NCBI GenBank assembly: GCA_018266775.1 | Contig: JAFDZS010000013.1 | Location: forward strand, 45,902-109,901 | DNA from: Bacteroidota bacterium | GTDB taxonomy: Bacteria > Bacteroidota > Bacteroidia > Chitinophagales > Chitinophagaceae | DNA: 64,000 nt | Direction of reading: 5' to 3' | In this document: positions 59,147 through 64,000 of the stretch, piece by piece | How positions within the stretch are numbered: the stretch's first letter is position 1 | Layout of the letters: every line of letters begins with the position of its first letter | Notes under the pieces: generated by a model | What the model saw: the letters and a program-made list of their open reading frames with translations, nothing else | Databases searched by the model: none | Told to the model about the DNA's origin: nothing | Position numbers and translations under genes: made by a program

Positions 59147-60748
59147 TTAATTTTTCAAAATCTTAAACTCCACACGGCGGTTCAGCTGGCGGCCTTCGTC
59201 TGTATCGTTAGTAGCAACGGGCCTTGTTTCTCCATAACCTTGTGAAATAATACGGGATGGTGCAATGCCTTTCGATAAAATATATTCCCGTACTGATTTG
59301 GCCCTGTTATCACTTAATGTAAAATTATACTGATCACTACCACGGCTATCTGTATGCGCACTCATTTCAATTTCCACATTCGGATAATCATTCAGGAATT
59401 TCACCACGCGGTCCAGTTCCACATAAGATTCAGGCCGTAAATTATATTTATCAAAATCAAAGAACACATTATTCAGCCTGAACACCTGGCCAATTTCAAT
59501 GGGGGCTAAGTATAAATCTTTATGAATTTCTTTATACCCCGCTTTCACCAGTGAATCAAGGTTGAGGTTTTCTGATATGGCAAAGAATTTATCTGCCGAT
59601 GCACGGATGCTGTAATTCTTATCGTACGGCAATACAATTTTGAATGAACCATCAACAGGGCTGCTCACGCCGTTGCCCACTTCGGTTCCATCCGGTAAAG
59701 TTTGATACAGTAATGCAGCCGTAAGCGGTTCTTTTGTTTTGGCATTGTATACATTGCCGCTCACCAATACCACAGGGTTGGGTTTTTCTTTCTCTAATAA
59801 TTTAATGCGTACAATATCGCTGGCGCCGAAAGCACCTTCGCTGGATGTCATGTACGCATATTCGCCACCGGCATCCAAAGTAAAAAATGCTTCTGAGCCT
59901 TCTGTGTTAATTGGTTTACCCAGGTTTACCGGGTCGCTCCATTTGGTCCAGCTGTCATCTAAACGTTTACTCATCCAGATGTCCATTTCTCCAATACCGC
60001 CGGGCCTGTCGCTGGCAAAATACAGTGTTACCCCATCGGCTGCAATAAACGGGCTCATTTCGTTATAATCAGGCAAATTGATTTTCTTTCCCAAACTTTT
60101 TGGTGCCGTCCAAATATCGCCGCCTTCTAAAAAAGATACATAGATATCGTTGTCAAAGCTGCCTTTTTTATCCGTCATGTAAAACAGCATTGTTTTTCCA
60201 TCGTGCCCCATCGATGCACCGATTTGCGGTGTCATACTGAATTTTTCAAAATTGCGGATGCGTAACCGTTCTGCATTCGTCCAGCTGCCATCACTTCTTT
60301 TATGAATCATGCTCACCCCCATGCCAAGGTATTGGCCATCTATAAAAGCGCCTTTCAGTAAAATCGTATTCAGGTCGGGAGAAATCCAGTACACCGCATT
60401 GTATTGCGATGCGTTCACTCTGGCACTGAGGTGACGGGCACGGCTCCATTTGCCTGCCGTGTCGCGGGTGGAATACCAGATATCCTGCGAATTGGGAACG
60501 GTGGAATATTGTTCGTTATTGGGGTCGTTTTGACGTATGAAGAACAACAGGTTACCATCGGCAGAAATGGTGGGCCGCATTTCCGGGTTATCGGTATTGA
60601 TCAGTGGCCCCAGGTTCTCCACCTGCACAATGGTGCTTTCCTTAATGATGTTTTCTTTTTGTTCCTTGAGCGTGGTGTCTACCGTGGGTTGGGCAGCTGT
60701 TACTATACAATAAAATACACCGGCAATAAGTGTAAAGGTTTTCTTCAT
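59147..60748 (-). CDS. OmpA-family protein with PD40 repeats
   Basis: A 533-residue exported protein. After the signal peptide (VTAAQ), WD40-like PD40 repeats (MRPTISADGNLLFFIRQND, MSPFIAADGVTLYFASDRPG) form a propeller over about residues 50-320. A carboxypeptidase-regulatory-like domain follows at about 330-410. The C-terminal OmpA domain (about 415-533) has NNVFFDFDKYNLRPESYVEL and AHTDSRGSDQYNFTLSDNRA. This architecture is common in Bacteroidota; it probably links the outer membrane to peptidoglycan. Confidence 0.93.
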   Translation of the reverse strand: MKKTFTLIAGVFYCIVTAAQPTVDTTLKEQKENIIKESTIVQVENLGPLINTDNPEMRPTISADGNLLFFIRQNDPNNEQYSTVPNSQDIWYSTRDTAGKWSRARHLSARVNASQYNAVYWISPDLNTILLKGAFIDGQYLGMGVSMIHKRSDGSWTNAERLRIRNFEKFSMTPQIGASMGHDGKTMLFYMTDKKGSFDNDIYVSFLEGGDIWTAPKSLGKKINLPDYNEMSPFIAADGVTLYFASDRPGGIGEMDIWMSKRLDDSWTKWSDPVNLGKPINTEGSEAFFTLDAGGEYAYMTSSEGAFGASDIVRIKLLEKEKPNPVVLVSGNVYNAKTKEPLTAALLYQTLPDGTEVGNGVSSPVDGSFKIVLPYDKNYSIRASADKFFAISENLNLDSLVKAGYKEIHKDLYLAPIEIGQVFRLNNVFFDFDKYNLRPESYVELDRVVKFLNDYPNVEIEMSAHTDSRGSDQYNFTLSDNRAKSVREYILSKGIAPSRIISQGYGETRPVATNDTDEGRQLNRRVEFKILKN

Positions 60749-60803
60749 AGGAGAATACAGTTAACCAGGTCAGAACGTAAAAAACAGGAAATTAGTATCC
60801 TTA

Positions 60804-62228
60804 TTAAAATAAACTTTCCATTGTAATTACCTGCTGCAATATTTCATTGCTGTATGTATTGGGAACGATGCCATAGGCAGCAATCAGAATAACAAAAAGC
60901 GATTTTTTGGTTTGTGTTTTTTCCTGGAACACCATCAGTTTTCTTTTCAGGTCGGCGGCGTAAGTTTTTGAAATAGTAAAGGGTGTATCATAGCATTTCA
61001 CTTCGCAAATATTGATGGCATTATCATTCCTGTCAATCAATAAATCAATTTGTGCACCGTCATTGGCATTACTCCCTTTAGAAAGAAAACTGTATTCTTC
61101 AGTATAAACAGCGGCAATACCCAGTGCGGCTTTTATTTTATTAATGTGTTTACTGCAAACATTTTCAAAGGCATACCCGCTCCAGCTTTTATAAACGGGC
61201 AAAGCTGCCAGTTGCATCCAGTTTATGTTTTTTCTATTGTACATAAACTTTAAATAAAACAGTGAATATTCGTCAATTAAACGATACAACATATCTTTTT
61301 TTACCCTGCCAAAAGGTTGATAAGATGCAATAAAGTCTGCCTGCTCCAGTTCTTCTAAAAATTTACCGAAAGTGCCCCCGTCTTTAAGCTTTGTGGCTTT
61401 TAAAATTTCAGACCGCGATAACCCTTTTTGTTTTGATGCCAGTGCTTTTATAATACGGATGTGCTGATCGGCATTTTTATATAAAGCGTGATATAAATTT
61501 TGAAATTCGTTTACCAGCAGCCCGTTTTTTTCAAAACAAATTCTGCTGATGTTTTGCGCAGCACTTTGCCCCTTTTTAACTTCTTTAAGATAATGCGGCA
61601 CACCACCCAGTGTCATATACAATTGCAGGATATGATAGCGGGATAAGGTAACACCATTATGCTTCAGGAAAGCTTCTGTTTCTGAAAGTGTAAATGGCTT
61701 CAGATGTATACGCCGGGTTACCCGGTTATGCAGCCCGCCTTTATTGTTGATAATTTTATTCGCCATCCAGGATGCAGCCGAACCACAAATGATCACCAAT
61801 ATATTTTTTTTAACCGCCCAGCTATTCCAAAACCAATCCAGTGCAGGTAAAAATTTCGATTTGTGGGTATCCAGCCACGGCAGTTCATCTATAAACACTA
61901 CCAGCTTCTTTTCCTTTTTAAGACTGTCCAGGTATTCCGTCAAGGCATGAAATGCATCCATCCAGTTTCCCGGCACAGCCATTGCCTTCCTTTTACCACT
62001 AAAACGGGTAAGCGCAATCGAAAAACCCTGTAACTGCTGCCCATTGTCTGCATTAAGTACACCACTGAACTCAAAATGCAACCGCCTGCCAAAATATGTT
62101 CGTACAAGATAGGTTTTCCCTACTCGCCTTCTTCCTGTTATCGCAAGCATATCAGCACCATTCGCTGCTTCCATTTCTGCAAGCGCCTGCCGTTCTTCGT
62201 TCCGCCCGATGATTATCCTGTTTGTCAT
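60804..62228 (-). CDS. AAA ATPase with PD-(D/E)xK-like C-terminal domain (DUF234-type)
   Basis: A 474-residue protein of the archaeal-type ATPase family. The P-loop is TGRRRVGKT (31-39), Walker B VVFIDELPWLD, sensor region VIICGSAASWM. A winged-helix middle (GLSRSEILKATKLKDGGTF) follows. The C-terminus shows GAQIDLLIDR...INICEVKCY: Asp395, Glu409 and Lys411 fit a PD-(D/E)xK nuclease core. Such proteins are widespread, of unknown function, and suspected to act in defence or on mobile DNA. It is flanked upstream by a twin inverted repeat. Confidence 0.87.
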   Translation of the reverse strand: MTNRIIIGRNEERQALAEMEAANGADMLAITGRRRVGKTYLVRTYFGRRLHFEFSGVLNADNGQQLQGFSIALTRFSGKRKAMAVPGNWMDAFHALTEYLDSLKKEKKLVVFIDELPWLDTHKSKFLPALDWFWNSWAVKKNILVIICGSAASWMANKIINNKGGLHNRVTRRIHLKPFTLSETEAFLKHNGVTLSRYHILQLYMTLGGVPHYLKEVKKGQSAAQNISRICFEKNGLLVNEFQNLYHALYKNADQHIRIIKALASKQKGLSRSEILKATKLKDGGTFGKFLEELEQADFIASYQPFGRVKKDMLYRLIDEYSLFYLKFMYNRKNINWMQLAALPVYKSWSGYAFENVCSKHINKIKAALGIAAVYTEEYSFLSKGSNANDGAQIDLLIDRNDNAINICEVKCYDTPFTISKTYAADLKRKLMVFQEKTQTKKSLFVILIAAYGIVPNTYSNEILQQVITMESLF

Positions 62229-62241
62229 TTTTAAAATATTT

Positions 62242-62405
62242 ATTGCCAGCGGAATCTATGTCAAAAAAGGCAGATTCCGCTGGTAATAATTTTTACTAAG
62301 ATAAAGAAACAGGAGAAAAACCGGCAGAAAAAATCAACACCCCACCGGAATAAAAAAATATTGCCAGCGGAATCTATATTAAAAAAGGCAGATTCCGCTG
62401 GCAAT
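62242..62405. repeat. Two copies of a 46-base inverted-repeat element
   Basis: Copy 1 (62242-62287) and copy 2 (62360-62405) each have 16-base arms starting ATTGCCAGCGGAATCT, paired around a 14-base A-rich loop. Copy 2 is perfect; copy 1 has a single mismatch. They lie in the gap upstream of the ATPase gene and downstream of thyA. A 12-base half-arm, TTGCCAGCGGAA, recurs at 63335-63346 before mnmA. Confidence 0.85.
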
Positions 62406-62416
62406 AATTGAATATA

Positions 62417-63211
62417 CTACACCGCCACCGGCGCTTTGATTGCCGGGTGGCTCTGGTAATTTACCAGTTCAAAATCTTCGAATTGAAAATCGAAAATATC
62501 TTTTACTGAAGGATTAATTTTCATTTGCGGTAAAGGGAAAGGCGTACGGCTCAGCTGCAATTGAGCCTGCTCAAAATGATTGTTGTATAAATGTACATCG
62601 CCAAAACTGTGTACAAAATCGCCGGGTTCCAGGTTGCACACCTGTGCAATCATCAGGGTCAATAATGCGTAAGATGCAATGTTGAAAGGCACGCCTAAAA
62701 ACACATCCGCACTGCGCTGGTACAACTGGCAACTGAGTTTTCCATTGGCCACATAAAATTGAAACAGGCAATGGCAGGGCATCAGTTTCATTTTGGGCAG
62801 GTCGGCCACATTCCATGCGCTGATGATCATGCGCCTGCTGTCCGGATTATTTTTGATTTGCTGAATCACATCTTTCACCTGGTCCACCACCACACCATCG
62901 GCACCCTCCCAACTGCGCCATTGTTTACCATATACAGGGCCGAGGTTACCGTTTTCATCGGCCCATTCATCCCAGATGCTTACTTTATGTTCTTTCAAAT
63001 AAGCAATATTGGTTTCGCCCTTTAAAAACCACAGCAGTTCATAAATAATACTCTTCAGGTGTGTTTTTTTTGTGGTTACCAAAGGAAATCCTTTGCTGAG
63101 GTCGAAACGCATTTGATAACCAAATACACTGCGGGTGCCGGTTCCGGTGCGGTCGCTTTTATCGGCCCCGGTTTCAATAATATGTTTAACAAGATCAAGG
63201 TATTGCTGCAT
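62417..63211 (-). CDS. thyA: Thymidylate synthase
   Basis: A 264-residue enzyme, the same length as E. coli ThyA, converting dUMP to dTMP with methylenetetrahydrofolate. The nucleophile is Cys146 in [12 protein letters not shown], the dUMP phosphate arginines are in [10 protein letters not shown], and [11 protein letters not shown] and [12 protein letters not shown] finish the protein. Dihydrofolate reductase, which regenerates its cofactor, is at 58.5 kb on the same strand. Its short G-poor leader is made of AACTTTCA-type words. Confidence 0.97.
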   Translation of the reverse strand: MQQYLDLVKHIIETGADKSDRTGTGTRSVFGYQMRFDLSKGFPLVTTKKTHLKSIIYELLWFLKGETNIAYLKEHKVSIWDEWADENGNLGPVYGKQWRSWEGADGVVVDQVKDVIQQIKNNPDSRRMIISAWNVADLPKMKLMPCHCLFQFYVANGKLSCQLYQRSADVFLGVPFNIASYALLTLMIAQVCNLEPGDFVHSFGDVHLYNNHFEQAQLQLSRTPFPLPQMKINPSVKDIFDFQFEDFELVNYQSHPAIKAPVAV

Positions 63212-63329
63212 GGTTGCAAAGTAAATGAAAAGTTGAACGTTGAAAGTTGAAAGTTATCAAGAACCTAAAAACTTCTGATATCGAAAACTGTGGCTGTCGT
63301 CCAATTACAGATGTCCGTTGTCTAACCCG
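63212..63329. repeat. Word-repeat tract between thyA and mnmA
   Basis: GTTGAAAGTTGAAAGTT-type words (63227-63256) form the thyA leader (complement strand), and GTCGTCC/GTCCGTTGTC words follow near 63295. No gene. Confidence 0.5.
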
Positions 63330-63337
63330 TATCTTTG
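63330..63337 (+). promoter_or_regulatory. Probable -7 box of mnmA
   Basis: TATCTTTG, a full match to TAnnTTTG, 18 bases before the mnmA ATG at 63356. It overlaps the half-copy of the 62.3 kb repeat arm. Confidence 0.5.
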
Positions 63338-63355
63338 CCAGCGGAAATTTATAAT

Positions 63356-64000
63356 ATGAGCAGTAAAGGAAAAGTATTAATGGCTATGAGCGGCGGTATT
63401 GACAGTACCGTTGCGGCTTTAATGCTGCATAAAGAAGGTTATGATGTAGTGGGCATTACTATGAAAACATGGGACTATGCCACCAGCGTGGGTACCACCG
63501 GCAAAAAAGAAACCGGCTGCTGCAACCTGGATAGTTTTAACGATGCCCGCCAGGCTGCGGTGCAACATGGTTTCCCGCATTTTATTTTAGATATACGGGA
63601 GGAGTTTGGCGATTTTGTTATTGAGAATTTTGTGGAAGAATACCTGGCTGGCCGTACCCCCAATCCCTGCGTGATGTGCAACACCCACATCAAATGGCGG
63701 GCACTGCTGAAAAGGGCTGACGCCCTGGGTTGTGATTTTATTGCCACCGGGCATTATGCGCAAATTCACCAGCACAGCAATGGCCGTTACTTTATCCGCA
63801 AAGGCATTGATGAAACCAAGGACCAGAGCTATGTATTATGGGGGCTGCAACAGGATTTGCTGAGCAGAACATTATTACCGCTGGGTACGTATCACAAAAA
63901 AGAAATCCGCCAGATGGCGCATGATTTTGGTTACCCCGAACTGGCTAAAAAAAGCGAGAGCTATGAAATTTGCTTTGTGCCCGATAATGACTATCGCGGC
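63356..64000 (+). CDS. mnmA: tRNA 2-thiouridine synthase MnmA (partial, 3' end beyond window)
   Basis: The first 215 residues of the tRNA-specific 2-thiouridylase; the frame is open at the window edge. The PP-loop ATP-binding motif SGGIDS is at residues 12-17, the extended CCNLDSFNDARQAA is typical of the Bacteroidota form, and PNPCVMCNTHIKW holds Cys104, the first catalytic cysteine. The second cysteine region begins in YEICFVPDNDY at the very end. It thiolates the wobble uridine of Lys, Glu and Gln tRNAs. Confidence 0.95.
   Translation, partial: MSSKGKVLMAMSGGIDSTVAALMLHKEGYDVVGITMKTWDYATSVGTTGKKETGCCNLDSFNDARQAAVQHGFPHFILDIREEFGDFVIENFVEEYLAGRTPNPCVMCNTHIKWRALLKRADALGCDFIATGHYAQIHQHSNGRYFIRKGIDETKDQSYVLWGLQQDLLSRTLLPLGTYHKKEIRQMAHDFGYPELAKKSESYEICFVPDNDYRG

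Noticed and set aside
62242..62405. Terminal inverted repeats of an insertion sequence
   Set aside because: The two copies are separate hairpins only 118 bases apart with no transposase between them.

Overview
The window reads as chromosomal DNA of a Bacteroidota bacterium, most likely family Chitinophagaceae. This rests on gene content, not on a database search: TPR-type and reg_prop-type sensor kinases of the HisKA_3 class, DUF5686 and PD40/OmpA outer-membrane proteins, a prokaryotic kynurenine pathway, a split-alpha transhydrogenase, Bacteroidota-style -7 boxes (TAnnTTTG), and an absence of Shine-Dalgarno sequences. Coding density is high. I see no rRNA, tRNA, CRISPR array, prophage or complete insertion sequence. 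Both ends cut into the chromosome; the last gene (mnmA) is truncated by the window edge.

Layout. 0-5.3 kb (+): RidA-like deaminase, kynureninase and kynurenine 3-monooxygenase (tryptophan catabolism), a PaiB-like flavoprotein, pyrF and a secreted thioredoxin, closed by a terminator. 5.3-9.2 kb (-): small membrane protein, SGNH hydrolase, YCII protein, then an ECF sigma / membrane anti-sigma-like / exported beta-repeat protein operon. 9.4-12.6 kb (+): glutaryl-CoA dehydrogenase, 3-hydroxybutyryl-CoA dehydrogenase and an AbiEii-type toxin-antitoxin-like pair. 12.6-14.3 kb: an orphan soluble histidine kinase and a 0.9 kb non-coding island with an 83-84 bp tandem repeat. 14.3-26.7 kb: housekeeping and small conserved genes (YdeI, YjbR, Mpo1-like, YigZ, EamA exporter, ribD, prmC, ExbB/ExbD, cupin, SPFH, acyltransferase, pepT, FKBP, NamZ).

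26.7-41.1 kb is the most unusual part. A 966-residue periplasmic-sensor kinase precedes a NarL-type response regulator plus TPR kinase operon. Divergent from that operon are four genes for large exported proteins of unknown function, two of them tandem paralogues. Each of the four is preceded by the same TTTT-centred imperfect palindrome. Next come a small lysine-rich exported protein and two SET-domain proteins, joined by TAATG and ATGA overlaps.

41.2-64 kb: fmt, C1 peptidase, LysM/RlpA-like protein, rRNA methyltransferase, a lipoprotein with a duplicated domain, a CxxC-rich exported protein, a DUF5686 protein, OmpA proteins, a sulfotransferase/APS-kinase pair, the pntAA-pntAB-pntB transhydrogenase, a methyltransferase, a RelE-type toxin-antitoxin pair, folA, an AAA ATPase with a nuclease-like tail, thyA and mnmA.

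Functionally, the kynurenine genes together with glutaryl-CoA and 3-hydroxybutyryl-CoA dehydrogenases fit the route tryptophan to 2-aminomuconate to glutaryl-CoA to acetoacetyl-CoA. Several 5' leaders (gcdH, pntAB, pntB, pepT, exbD, thyA) are unusual: on the mRNA strand they are poor in G and built from repeating 7-8-base words, and two of them share exact blocks. Other genes (pyrF, prmC, folA) have a -7 box ending four bases before the ATG, suggesting leaderless mRNAs. REP-like palindromes and a twin 46-bp inverted repeat are scattered between genes.
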